Below the pieces are notes generated by a model. The model was given only the letters and a program-made list of their open reading frames with translations. It was not told the DNA's origin and did not search any database. Below are positions 1 to 8,427 of a stretch of 64,000 nucleotides of DNA, piece by piece. The DNA is from Volvox africanus (Eukaryota > Chlorophyta > Chlorophyceae > Chlamydomonadales > Volvocaceae), in contig BSDZ01000037.1 of NCBI GenBank assembly GCA_030268105.1, positions 62,001 to 126,000 of the forward strand. The letters run 5' to 3'. The position numbers and the translations under genes were made by a program. Numbering within the stretch: position 1 is the stretch's first letter; each line of letters opens with the position of its first letter.

Positions 1-248
1 TTTTTTAATTTCCTTTTATGCCAGCTACGACTTATGATAAATGGTAAATCAAATATCGAAAAAATAGTTTTAAGGACTATCATTAATAACAATTGGGCAA
101 TTACGAAGATAGCAATAAAAGTAAAAGCGGTTGTTTGAATTTGATAATCCAAAACCGATATGTCAACTGCTGAATCAAATTCATTGATGGTGTTAAAACC
201 CAAATAAAGAAGAAAGAAAATCGTACATAAAATCAGAAATCTAATCAT
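1..248 (-). CDS. hemY: HemY-like heme biosynthesis membrane protein, N-terminal part (runs off window)
   Basis: An open frame starts at the ATG complementary to 246-248 and runs off the left edge with about 82 codons visible. The protein begins MIRFLILCTIFFLLYL, has a short polar stretch, then a second hydrophobic segment near residues 45-65, followed by a basic end (SRSWHKRKLKK). This two-helix layout with an intervening beta-like stretch is the usual N-terminus of HemY (HemY_N), an inner-membrane protein linked to protoheme synthesis. The neighbours support this: hemD and a small membrane protein lie just upstream on the same strand, the usual alphaproteobacterial hemD / mitofilin-like / hemY order. 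The TPR part expected downstream is outside the window. Confidence 0.7.
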   Translation of the reverse strand, partial: MIRFLILCTIFFLLYLGFNTINEFDSAVDISVLDYQIQTTAFTFIAIFVIAQLLLMIVLKTIFSIFDLPFIISRSWHKRKLK

Positions 249-330
249 GTTTTTACTCAAATAATTTTATATCCCAAAGCACAACTTCTTGGTTGTTGAA
301 ATAGCATATATAGAAAATATACCTATTATA

Positions 331-353
331 AATAACAATTTTTAATTGTTATT
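331..353. terminator. AT-only inverted repeat at the end of the 349-1137 gene
   Basis: A perfect 10-bp inverted repeat (AATAACAATT / AATTGTTATT) with a 3-nt T loop overlaps the stop codon of the neighbouring gene. It contains little G+C, so as a terminator it would be weak. It may simply be an AT-rich palindrome. Confidence 0.25.
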
Positions 354-1137
354 CTACAAATTCCTGCTGCAAATCAACAGAGAAAGCATATTCCATAAAC
401 GAACCAATTTTATTCTCAATTTTTGCTTTTAATTGTTTCCTTTCCTTATAAAAATCAGTTTCTTTTCTAATTTTTAAAAATTTGCTAAAAATATTTGTAT
501 TAAATAATAAAACTTGCTCATAAGAGGGAACATTCTGAGTTAACAAACTATCATAACGCTTACACAATATCATTATTCCTTCAAATTCTTTTGGAAGATC
601 AACCCGCATTATAATATCCAAATTCTCAGAGTACGATTGATCTTTATAAAACTTTTGCAAGAATTCATTAACATTAGCAAGATAAATTCGGTAATCATTC
701 AGGTCATTAATCAGATTAGCACTAGTAATTTCTTGATTATTGCCAGTAGCAGTATCTTCTGCATGCTGATCATATGGATTTAAATCCTCAGTATCATTTA
801 ACACATCTAGATCTTCTTCATCCGGCTCGGGAGCAAAGCGAGGTAATACTTCGTTATTTTTAAGAGAGTCATTATCAATATTTTGAGCAGTTTCTTCATG
901 CTGTGTTTCTTGTTTTTGGTGTTTATTGAAAGCAAACGGGCTTAAACGATTAATAGTACCAAGCCATAAATCCTTATAAACAATAACAAAATACAGAAAT
1001 AACCCAAAAGCTATCACAAAAGTTACCGCCACCATTTTAAAACTCACTTTTTGCCAACCAACCTTAGGTTTGATATTCACCCCTTGCTGATCTTCATTTT
1101 TTTGTTTTAGCTTTCTGTTAGTTTCTATTAAGGTCAT
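349..1137 (-). CDS. Single-pass membrane protein between hemD and hemY (mitofilin-like position)
   Basis: This is a 262-residue protein with a cytoplasmic basic N-terminus, one clear membrane helix at about residues 34-53 (VAVTFVIAFGLFLYFVIVY), an acidic low-complexity linker (about 75-130, rich in E, D, N and Q) and a helical C-terminal domain. The start overlaps the end of hemD by about 20 bp, so the two are probably co-transcribed and translationally coupled. Many alphaproteobacteria have a COG4223 / mitofilin-like membrane protein between hemD and hemY, and this gene sits there with the right topology. It is shorter than the usual family members and I see no decisive motif, so the family assignment rests on synteny. 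Confidence 0.75.
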   Translation of the reverse strand: MTLIETNRKLKQKNEDQQGVNIKPKVGWQKVSFKMVAVTFVIAFGLFLYFVIVYKDLWLGTINRLSPFAFNKHQKQETQHEETAQNIDNDSLKNNEVLPRFAPEPDEEDLDVLNDTEDLNPYDQHAEDTATGNNQEITSANLINDLNDYRIYLANVNEFLQKFYKDQSYSENLDIIMRVDLPKEFEGIMILCKRYDSLLTQNVPSYEQVLLFNTNIFSKFLKIRKETDFYKERKQLKAKIENKIGSFMEYAFSVDLQQEFVE

Positions 1138-1795
1138 AATTTTCTAATTTTTCCAGGACTTGATCTGCATAATTGCAAGTCACAATGTTGGTAAAATAAT
1201 CCGTTAGCAGTTTCTCCACCTTAGAACTTATAGCAATAATTACTGAATTTTCTATATATTTCAATAAATCATTTGCTAATATCAATTTTATCAGGGTTTT
1301 TGCACAAGTTTCTGAATATAACGGTATATAATCCAGGCCACTTTTTAGTATCTGAATATCACTATCCGATAAATGGTCTTTATATTTAACCTTATAAACA
1401 TTTATCATTTTAATACCAAATGGCATTCTCGTACTAATCATATTACTTGAAAGGTAAATAGCATGTTTATAAATATTACGAGGTATTTTATCTATAAGTT
1501 CACTTGCAGAGTGGGCTACATATGGAACATTATAACCTTTTTGAGTTGCTATTTCTGCGCTAGTATCCCCCACTACCCAGACATTTTTTATCCCTTCGTC
1601 AACGGGGAGAAGATTTGCACCTCTTTTACTTGTAACTATTATGTCGGTAAAATCTTCTAGAACTGTTATCTTAAAAGGTAGATTGACGTGTACAATTAAA
1701 CTTAAATCTAAACAATTATAACCTTTCGAAACAAGAATATTTCTTAAGTAATTATTATCTTCTTCAGACCTTGTAAGTAATATTTTTTTAGCCAT
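1118..1795 (-). CDS. hemD: Uroporphyrinogen-III synthase
   Basis: At 225 residues it has the usual length for HemD, which closes hydroxymethylbilane to uroporphyrinogen III in heme synthesis. It opens with KKILLTRSEEDN, the typical beta-strand plus R start of the family (the 'LvTRp' motif). TDIIVTSKRGANLL corresponds to the conserved 'vifTSaNAv' region, and VWVVGDTSAEIATQKGY to 'vyaVGekTAaaL...Gf'. The C-terminal half keeps the second domain (IPLYSETCAKTL, VIIAISSKVEKLL). The family is very divergent in sequence, so context matters: the next two genes on the same strand are a small membrane protein and HemY. The ATG start follows directly on an AT-rich upstream region. Confidence 0.85.
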   Translation of the reverse strand: MAKKILLTRSEEDNNYLRNILVSKGYNCLDLSLIVHVNLPFKITVLEDFTDIIVTSKRGANLLPVDEGIKNVWVVGDTSAEIATQKGYNVPYVAHSASELIDKIPRNIYKHAIYLSSNMISTRMPFGIKMINVYKVKYKDHLSDSDIQILKSGLDYIPLYSETCAKTLIKLILANDLLKYIENSVIIAISSKVEKLLTDYFTNIVTCNYADQVLEKLENYDLNRN

Positions 1796-1881
1796 AACAT
1801 TCTTGATAATACAATTTTACTAATACTCAATGCTATCATGTAAGCTTCTCTTGTCAACACCACAAGCACATAGCCAAGTAG

Positions 1882-3226
1882 TTATTTCTTTGTACTGTAA
1901 GGATTATCAGTTTAAGCAAAATACATTCTTATCGGTACGCCAGGCATGGAAAAATTCTCACGCAAGGAATTAAGTAAATATTTAATATAAGCTTCGGTAA
2001 TACTAGCTGGATCATTAGAAAAAATTTAAAAGTGGGAGGACGTGTTTTAATTTGCGTAACATACTTAATCCTAACTCTTCTTCCCAATTTTTTCTGAAGA
2101 GGTAATTGATGCGCCTGTATAGCAAAAGCAAGCCACTCATTTAGTTTACTTGTTGTTATTTTTTATTCCATAAATCGTACATCTCTACAGCTCTATCTAG
2201 TACTTCATTTGTTTTATGCTGATTTATGGCAGAAATAAAAACTACTGGGACGCCCTTTACTTGGGGCAGAAATTTTTCCAGCTTATAGGTAAATTCTTCT
2301 TCGTAATTTCGTCTTAATTTTATCAAGTCCCATTTATTAACTGCTATTACTAGGCTTCTACCCTCTTCAATTACATAATTAGCAATAGTTAAATCTTGCT
2401 GTTCTAAAGCAATTGTAGCATCAAGCATTAAAATAGCAGTATTGGCAAATTTGATACTACCTATCGTATCACCGGTAGATAATTTTTCTAAACTCTTGGT
2501 AACGTTTGCTTTTTTCCTAAGGCCGGCTGTATCTATAAGTTTTAAATTATGATTTTTATACCTCCACTCTATTTCTATGGATTCTCTAGTAATACCCGCC
2601 TCGGAACCAGTAATTAGCCTTTCTTCTCCTAAAATGGCATTGATAAACGTTGATTTTCCAGCATTTGGTCTACCTACTACAACTATCTGAACTGAATCAG
2701 AAATTTGGGGATTAGAAATTTTTATAACGTCTTCTGTATCTATTTTAGCAGCAATTGCATCATATAAGTCAGCAAGGCCTTGTCCATGTTCAGCAGATAT
2801 CGGTACTGGTGCGCCAAAACCTAGACTATAAAATTCTTTATCATGAACAAATTTTGTTTCTGATTTATTAGCTATAACTATATAATTTTTATTATATTTT
2901 CTAATAAAATTAGCGAAGAACTTGTCCGCAGGCGTTACCCCAGATATGTTATCAACAATCAAGCAAACCAAATCCGCCTCGATTATAGCTTGCATAGTTT
3001 GCTGCATCATGCGATGTTCTATCTTGCCTTCTTGTGATTCTTCAAGCCCAGGGGTATCCACTATCCTAAATACCATTGGCCCGATCTTGGCATCTGCATA
3101 TTTTCTATCCCGCGTTACGTCTGGAAGATCATGAACTATTGCTTTTTTCCTAATACTGAGCCTATTGAACAAGGTAGACTTCCCAACATTTGGCCTTCCA
3201 ACCAAAGCTACTAATTTTTTATCCAT
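1882..3226 (-). pseudogene. der: GTPase Der (EngA), C-terminal KH-like domain knocked out of frame
   Basis: Der is a tandem-GTPase needed for 50S ribosome assembly. The first 356 codons (2156-3226) are open and hold both G domains: P-loops at residues 10-17 and 185-192, DTPG 57-60, DTAG 232-235, NKSE 120-123 and NKWD 297-300. The frame then stops just after a run of six A. The rest of the gene, coding for the KH-like domain, is still readable between 1882 and 2155 in shifted frames (for example LNEWLAFAIQ, then FSMPGVPIRMYFA). Three lesions are visible: one base missing from the A run near 2159, one base missing from a T run near 2026, and a TAA stop near 1912 where a lysine codon is expected. 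Der is normally essential and needs its KH domain, so a working copy elsewhere or sequence error must be considered. Confidence 0.85.
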
Positions 3227-3283
3227 AATCTTTTAAATTCTAAAGAACTATTCATTATCGTTTTAAAAACGATTTTATATCAC

Positions 3284-3775
3284 TTAATTATTGTTCCGTG
3301 CTTTATGGTTATGCACTCTATTTTTTGGATCAAAATTTTTATGAAAAACTTTACTTTTAGGTTCTTTACTGGATTGTAAGAAAGATATAACACCAATCAT
3401 GCCAAAAGCAGATAAAGAAAAAACAGAAGCAGTCACATAATACCCTCCAAACGATAAAATGAGAGCTGTTAGAGCAATAATCCCTATCAAAGCAACCCCG
3501 CATATCTTCCCAGATTTAACTGCTCTATCGTATTTTTCCACATTAAGGAGCTCAAGAGAATGACGATAATTCTGCTCTTTCTGCGCCATCTCAATAATTT
3601 CTTTAATAGTTCCAGTGTTAATTTCTTCGTATGCAGCCATAACATCTAGTGGAGGCATAACATGTTTATACTGGCTACTGCTACTTACTGCTAAATCAGC
3701 AGGTTTGCTAAATAATGGCTTACTATAGCCCTTATTCAGACCATTAGCATCAAAAAAAATTTTAGTTTCCTTCAT
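3284..3775 (-). CDS. DUF2335 family membrane protein
   Basis: A 163-residue protein. Residues 40-70 (MPPLDVMAAYEEINTGTIKEI, then EMAQKEQNYRH) match the hallmark of DUF2335: a 'lPp.e.l..Y..i.PG....i...a..eq.hR' helix followed by two membrane helices. The helices are at about residues 91-110 (CGVALIGIIALTALILSFGG) and 112-131. The C-terminus is short, basic and asparagine-rich. DUF2335 proteins are small predicted membrane proteins often found with prophages and mobile elements. Their function is unknown. It sits alone between der and the GTA genes on the same strand. Confidence 0.7.
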   Translation of the reverse strand: MKETKIFFDANGLNKGYSKPLFSKPADLAVSSSSQYKHVMPPLDVMAAYEEINTGTIKEIIEMAQKEQNYRHSLELLNVEKYDRAVKSGKICGVALIGIIALTALILSFGGYYVTASVFSLSAFGMIGVISFLQSSKEPKSKVFHKNFDPKNRVHNHKARNNN

Positions 3776-3927
3776 GGTTATTTCTCAAGCTTTAATAAGC
3801 ACTATTAATATAATCTTCAACTTTAAAAACATAAGCAACGATATTGCGAGGTTTCTGTAATGCTAATTTAGAAGATCCAAATCTAAAAACACTAAAAAAA
3901 ACCCCAAAAAAGTACTTTATCGTCTGT
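3776..3927 (-). other. Spacer with a possible short coding remnant
   Basis: On the minus strand an open stretch ending at a TAA near 3799 reads in part KLALQKPRNIVAYVFKVEDY. It has no start and I cannot match it to a family. It could be the decayed tail of a gene that followed the GTA gene, or chance. Confidence 0.15.
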
Positions 3928-4749
3928 TTATCCCACATTATTTTTTAAAAAACTATGCTTAGTTATTGTTGGTTCTCCCCTGAAATTTACTGCATTATTG
4001 AACTTTTTGCAACAAGTTCTAAAGTTTTTATCACAAGCTGGCTCTAAGCTTACTTCTTTATGTTTTAATAAATCCTCATAAACTTCTTCCTCTAATGTAA
4101 CCTGGTTATTGTTATGGGAAATTATCCTGTAGTTAATATTTTCTCCAGTTCTACTTAAAAATAAAGCGTTTCCCATATTATAATATCCGCTGGATAATTC
4201 CATATCTGACACAATAATAATGCGCGATTTGATAGATTGAATTCTGTATGATTTCCTATACCTGCTAATATCAATTCCACACTTGCCATCACCAAAATTT
4301 GCTCTACATGTTTTACTATAGAGCAGAAGTAGTGATTGATTGCATTTAACTGTTTCAGGTTCACATTTTAATGTGAACTCTAAATCATTTTTTGCCAATT
4401 CTGTAATAAAATAAGTTACTAAGGGAAATATGACTCCGTCATAATAATAAAAGATTTTTACTTTGCATCCTGCCAAACTCATTTTTCTAGTAATACCATT
4501 TGCTTCAAAAATTCCTGTTAGATTAATTACGTTTTCAGCTGAGTCGTTAAATTCCCCTTTGGTTAAGGTAATTGATGAAAATGGTAAAAAAATTTCGTTA
4601 TTGGCTACAATTTCTTGGTTTGAGGAAATTAATTTTAGAACCGTCCCTGATAATAAATATATTTCGTATAAATAGGTAAAACTAATTTCATAGCTAGAAT
4701 TTATTAATTTTTCATGTTTATCGGAAAAGTTATGATTATTTCCTCTCAT
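3928..4749 (-). CDS. GTA / phage hub-type protein, DUF2163 (BR0599 family)
   Basis: A 273-residue protein with the cysteine signature of the DUF2163 / BR0599 family: CRANFGDGKCGID in the middle (about 167-179) and CDKNFRTCCKKFNNAVNFRG near the C-terminus. In Rhodobacter capsulatus the GTA gene g13 of this family forms the tail hub. Rickettsiales carry scattered relics of the same GTA cluster. The ATG overlaps the stop of the upstream gene fragment (ATGA-type overlap at 4746-4749), the tight packing seen in the g12-g13 pair of GTA operons. The reading frame is uninterrupted, but its upstream partner has been cut by an insertion sequence, so expression is doubtful. Confidence 0.8.
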   Translation of the reverse strand: MRGNNHNFSDKHEKLINSSYEISFTYLYEIYLLSGTVLKLISSNQEIVANNEIFLPFSSITLTKGEFNDSAENVINLTGIFEANGITRKMSLAGCKVKIFYYYDGVIFPLVTYFITELAKNDLEFTLKCEPETVKCNQSLLLLYSKTCRANFGDGKCGIDISRYRKSYRIQSIKSRIIIVSDMELSSGYYNMGNALFLSRTGENINYRIISHNNNQVTLEEEVYEDLLKHKEVSLEPACDKNFRTCCKKFNNAVNFRGEPTITKHSFLKNNVG

Positions 4750-4849
4750 TCAAGCACCTCTATTAGTAAAAGGTTTAATATTTCTATTGTCCCATCTGAT
4801 TTTGACTGGTAATCAAAACTATCCTCAAAAAACCTCACTGTTAAGTAAA
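4746..4849 (-). pseudogene. 3' end of GTA distal-tail gene (DUF2460 / g12 type), cut by the IS
   Basis: About 35 codons remain. They read VRFFEDSFDYQSKSDG and end IEILNLLLIEVLE. This fits the conserved C-terminus of the DUF2460 (TIGR02217) family: an 'F..PVRF..D.l.....' strand and a final 'i...pLvEv' strand. In GTA operons this gene lies directly upstream of the DUF2163 gene, as here. The homology stops at 4849, and the outer end of the insertion sequence begins at 4850. Confidence 0.65.
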
Positions 4850-5930
4850 CAGGACTTACGCAAAAGGCAAATTAGGGCTCCTCAATTCCCGTATCAAATA
4901 ATTTCGCAATAACCCGCTTTTCACTTGATAAACAGTAGTAGAAGCAGCATTTGCAACTTTTTTTAGACAATTCCAGACCATGATAGCGCAGGCTATATGA
5001 TTTCTCTGTATCCTTTCTATTCTACATTGGCATTTTTTGATACCCGTAACTTGTTTGACTTCACGATGAAATTCCTCAATTTTCCACCTGAACCCATACT
5101 CTTCTTGTACAGCTTCAAGCGAATCTTGATCCATGTCATTTGTTATGACATAGTTAGTTCTGTGAGTAGAAACAGTTACCCTGAATAATTTCACTTTATG
5201 ATCCTTAGGAAATTTATGAATCTTTATAACCTTCCCATTGCTAATATCATCAGTACTCCAATCTAAAGAATCAACTCTACAGTAGTTCCTAACTCCCTTA
5301 CAATCATCTACTAATCGATTGCTCTTTATGGGACAATAATAGTATTTACAGATAGATTCTATTTGAAGTAGAATTGAGATCGTTGCGTACCAACTGTCCA
5401 TAAGTACTGTGCTAAATGCAACCTTTTTACTGTGATAAGCATTACGCAGCATTTCTTTAACATGCTCGATTTTAGTTAAACCATCTTTATCGGGGTTGAA
5501 TATTCTATAATCTACTACCCAGAACTTATTCTCTTTAGGATTAACATAAACACAACTTACAACTCCTATACCTTTTATGACTCCCTTGGCATTACCACTG
5601 TATTGATACCTTACTTCCTCAATATTATTTGAATAGCTTTTATCCAATACACTATCGTCAAATAGCAGTTTACCGTTAGGACTAAAGATAATCTCACCTT
5701 TAGCATGCTCCCATATCAACCTTGGTGATAATTTAGCATTTACTAGATATCTTCTTACCTTATCATCGCTTAAACCTTCTACGTGATCGGCAAAATTTGT
5801 AATTGTGTAATTTGTCTGGCTTGATAATAAATACTGACAGTATTCTATTCTTGTAATCATTTCATTTTATAACTAATTTTCTTAAACTACTAACTAAATT
5901 AACATTAATATCTCTGTTGCGGAAGTCCTG
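4850..5930 (-). mobile_element. Intact IS4-like insertion sequence, 1081 bp
   Basis: The ends are near-perfect 14-bp inverted repeats, CAGGACTTACGCAA at 4850 and CAGGACTTCCGCAA read inward from 5930. One transposase gene fills the element. The flank beyond 5930 begins ATGGTTTTAA, as at the IS in the array units, but the flank before 4850 (TTAAGTAAA) does not carry ATGGT. The two flanks therefore do not form a target-site duplication, so this copy sits at a rearrangement joint rather than a simple insertion. Confidence 0.9.
4856..5860 (-). CDS. IS4-superfamily DDE transposase, full length
   Basis: A 334-residue transposase. Catalytic residues can be placed at D68 or D69 (LLFDDSVLDKSYS), D155 (VLMDSWYAT) and E262. 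The last lies in YGFRWKIEEFHREVK, which is the Y-(2)-R-(3)-E-(6)-K signature of the IS4 superfamily (Y255, R258, E262, K269). It ends only a few bases inside the terminal inverted repeat, as is common for compact IS elements. It is the only copy in the window with an unbroken frame: at codons VKEML it keeps a G that is missing in every full-length array copy. It could therefore supply transposase in trans to them. Confidence 0.9.
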   Translation of the reverse strand: MITRIEYCQYLLSSQTNYTITNFADHVEGLSDDKVRRYLVNAKLSPRLIWEHAKGEIIFSPNGKLLFDDSVLDKSYSNNIEEVRYQYSGNAKGVIKGIGVVSCVYVNPKENKFWVVDYRIFNPDKDGLTKIEHVKEMLRNAYHSKKVAFSTVLMDSWYATISILLQIESICKYYYCPIKSNRLVDDCKGVRNYCRVDSLDWSTDDISNGKVIKIHKFPKDHKVKLFRVTVSTHRTNYVITNDMDQDSLEAVQEEYGFRWKIEEFHREVKQVTGIKKCQCRIERIQRNHIACAIMVWNCLKKVANAASTTVYQVKSGLLRNYLIRELRSPNLPFA

Positions 5931-6064
5931 ATGGTTTTAAAAACCTTTACTGCCATGCACGTGTTACAGCAGTAAAGTTTTACTTAAAAAATGGCTATGA
6001 AGCTGAAGGAGATTATTTTGAGGAGGATTTTATACCCCATTTAAAGATGAATAAAGTATTATAA
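5931..6064 (+). pseudogene. GNAT acetyltransferase, C-terminal end (U0)
   Basis: About 44 codons beginning at the IS end and finishing in TAA 26 bp before prmC. They read CHARVTAVKFYLKNGYEAEG and end in PHLKMNKVL, which is the last part of a GNAT N-acetyltransferase domain: the helix and strand holding 'A..fY.k.GF...g..f...gi.H..M.k'. The N-terminal half is not attached here. In the array units it lies on the other side of the IS. This copy reads DYFEEDF where the others read DYLEEDF. Confidence 0.7.
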
Positions 6065-6090
6065 ATACAAAAAGGTGGTTGAAAATAATT

Positions 6091-6939
6091 ATGTTAGTAA
6101 GAGAAGCTTTAGCCTGGGGTGCCCTGGAACTTGAAAGTTTTACGTCAAAGCAATTAGAATCAAGGATTTTATTATCCACCATATTAAAAACAACTCAGGA
6201 AGATTTGTTAATCAGGTATAACGAAGCGATCTCTCAAGAAGAAGAGTCAGCTTTTTATGAGTATATAAAACGCCGGAAATTACTAGAACCTATAGCTTAT
6301 ATAGTAGGGAAGAAAGAATTTTATGGTAGAGATTTTATAGTAAATAAACACGTTTTGATTCCAAGACCGGAAACAGAACTGATTATTGATAGGGTGGTTT
6401 TAGAATATCAAAAAAACTTTACCGATAAAGAAGTTCCAATATTAGATCTTGGGACAGGTAGCGGAGCAATAGCTGTTACGCTTGCAGCTCTTATTCCCCA
6501 AGCTAAAATCATTGCTACTGATATATCAGATGAAGCGCTTATGCTAGCTGCTGAAAACGCTAAATTGCATGGTACTATTGCCCAAATTCAGTTTATAAAA
6601 AGTGATTGGTATTCAAATTTACTAGGTAAGTAGTTTGATTTTATTATCAGCAATTCACCCTACATTTCTCCAGATAATAAAATATATATGGCACAGGAAA
6701 CTATATTATATGAACCAGAAATGGCGCTTTTCGCCAAGGAGAATGGTTTAATTAATTATAAAAAGATAATTTCTGGATTAAATAAATTTTTAAAAACTGA
6801 AAATAAAGTATTTTTAGAAATCGGTTTTAATCAATCTGAAGCCTTAATTAATATCTTAAAAGAGTACCCATTTACCGGAATCGTCATTTCCAAAGATTTG
6901 TCAGGGCATAATCGGGTCATCGAATTTAAGCTTGCTTGA
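6091..6939 (+). pseudogene. prmC: PrmC release-factor glutamine methyltransferase, interrupted (U0)
   Basis: PrmC methylates the GGQ glutamine of peptide release factors. The N-terminal helical domain, PRPETE (about 91-96) and the SAM-binding DLGTGSGAIA (119-128) are clear. After codon 180 (SNLLGK) an in-frame TAG at 6631 interrupts the gene. The same frame then resumes as FDFIISNSPY and runs to SGHNRVIEFKLA at 6939. The catalytic NPPY motif is NSPY here (6652-6663), a second likely inactivating change. ATG 6091 was chosen because GTGG at 6073-6076 is suitably placed and a TTG at 6079 would give an unusual extension. The same TAG and NSPY are seen in all five copies, so the gene was dead before amplification. 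Confidence 0.9.
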
Positions 6940-7097
6940 ATTTTATAGCTATATTGATTTTTCTTTATCAAAAACGCACATATAAAAAAGCAAATAATAT
7001 GAAATGCCAAAGAATTCTTGATATTTAAGATGCGCTATGTAAAACCTGTTTTAGTGAGTTCAAATCACAATTCAACGATATATAACAAAGGGCTTAT

Positions 7098-7610
7098 ATG
7101 AAAAAGAATATTCTTACAAGCAGCGCGTTTTCTGTTATTATTTCTTCTATTTTTAATGCTGAAGCAAGTGCGCAAAGTACTGCCAATGCTAATGTAGGGA
7201 ATCCGGGCGTAACTGCGTCATCATCTCCTTCTACACCAAACGAGGTTAAAGAAATTGCAATTACTGATGCGTGGGCAAGAAAATCTATGTCGCCAAATAA
7301 CAATTCAGCAGCCTATATGAAAATTAGTAATACTACTCATAAAGATATTGTTATAATTGGTGCTTCAGCTTCAACCATTGCTAATAATGTCGAGCTCCAC
7401 AAAAGTTTTGTAGATGAAAAAGGGGTTAGCAGGATGACATCTATCGACAAAATAGTAGTATCAGCTAAAACTGCTATAGAACTTATGCCAGGAGCTACTC
7501 ATATTATGCTTTTTGATTTAAAGAGGGCTTTAAACGTAGGGGACAAGTTCGAGATAGAAGTTAAAATTGAAGGTAGGACCCCTTTATCTGTTACCACAGA
7601 AGTAAAGTAG
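7098..7610 (+). CDS. PCuAC periplasmic copper chaperone (U0)
   Basis: A 170-residue exported protein of the PCu(A)C (DUF461) family, which carries Cu(I) to the CuA site of cytochrome oxidase in the periplasm. A signal peptide covers about residues 1-25 (basic KK, hydrophobic run, then AEASA). A Ser/Ala/Pro-rich linker leads to the cupredoxin-like domain. The H(M)X10MX21HXM copper site can be placed at H101, M113, H135 and M137. The residue after H101 is K rather than M. The frame is intact and nearly invariant in all complete copies (H81 here is D in the others). An ATG start follows AAAGGG. Confidence 0.92.
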   Translation: MKKNILTSSAFSVIISSIFNAEASAQSTANANVGNPGVTASSSPSTPNEVKEIAITDAWARKSMSPNNNSAAYMKISNTTHKDIVIIGASASTIANNVELHKSFVDEKGVSRMTSIDKIVVSAKTAIELMPGATHIMLFDLKRALNVGDKFEIEVKIEGRTPLSVTTEVK

Positions 7611-8427
7611 ATTTTTTCTAAATGAGTAATGCTTTTAGAGATTCTTCCTTCTTCCAGACTTTTATTTTTTAGTTACATAAGTAACTTATAAATTCAGAAA
7701 ATTTCCTTTATAAAAATATAGTAAATTAAGGTGAATAAATCTACAACTTCAATTACTATATTTCTATATGTAGATAAAGCCATTAACTATTTTTTTACCG
7801 ACTTCTTGGCGGTGGGTTTTTTAGTTCAAAATTTCTCTGTTGTAATCCCTTAGCGTGCATATGGTCTCCCAGGTCAACATTAGCTGGCTTAGTGAGTTTA
7901 TTGCAAGCGGAATGTATATTTTCCATTTAAAACACAAAAAATGAGTCTAATGGAATAGACCTACCAGATTTTGCTAAGTCCCCCTCGATAAAAACGCTTT
8001 TGAAAAAATTACTGCCATATCTGCAGGAGGAGAGTTAGAAATAGATGATCCTTAGCAAAATTAGCAATCATTTGATCATAAAAATGCTTTTTCCAAAATT
8101 GATTTTTACCCCCGTGCTATTTTTTCATGACAGTAAGTACCTACTTCATGGCATAAATTTTTCTCCTTTTTTAAAGCCAAGGCCTTTTCCTCGCCGCTGC
8201 ATCTGCTTAAATGCATGCTTTTAGCCCATCCCTTGAAAGAAGTGCAACAATTGATGGCACCGGTAATGATTCTCTTACAGGGGGGCTTTTTGGATTAACA
8301 GGCATAATGCATCCACAAAAACCACTTTGTAGTAACGCCCTATATTTGAAAGTATATGTTATAAACTAAAATCTTTTGCGTATATTAGAAAAATAAGCTC
8401 TGATTAATAATCTTATTATTTGGAGGT
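7611..8427. other. 817-bp spacer between PCuAC and cytochrome b561: decayed sequence
   Basis: No open frame of useful size on either strand. Short stretches of protein-like reading on the minus strand (for example NSPPADMAVIFSKAFLSR) are broken by stops and frame changes, so this probably held a gene now lost beyond recognition. A small hairpin (GTTAC-ATAA-GTAAC) lies near 7671-7684. The same spacer is repeated at 19723-20539, 30994-31810, 42511-43327 and 53784-54600 with very few changes. Confidence 0.5.

Noticed and set aside
1463..1660. 65-residue frame on the plus strand inside hemD, and similar short frames in der and the transposases
   Set aside because: Antisense shadows with no start signals.
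7094..7303. Frame opposite the PCuAC signal region (and its copies, e.g. 20847-21056)
   Set aside because: Shadow of a well-supported gene on the other strand; no ribosome-binding site or family resemblance.
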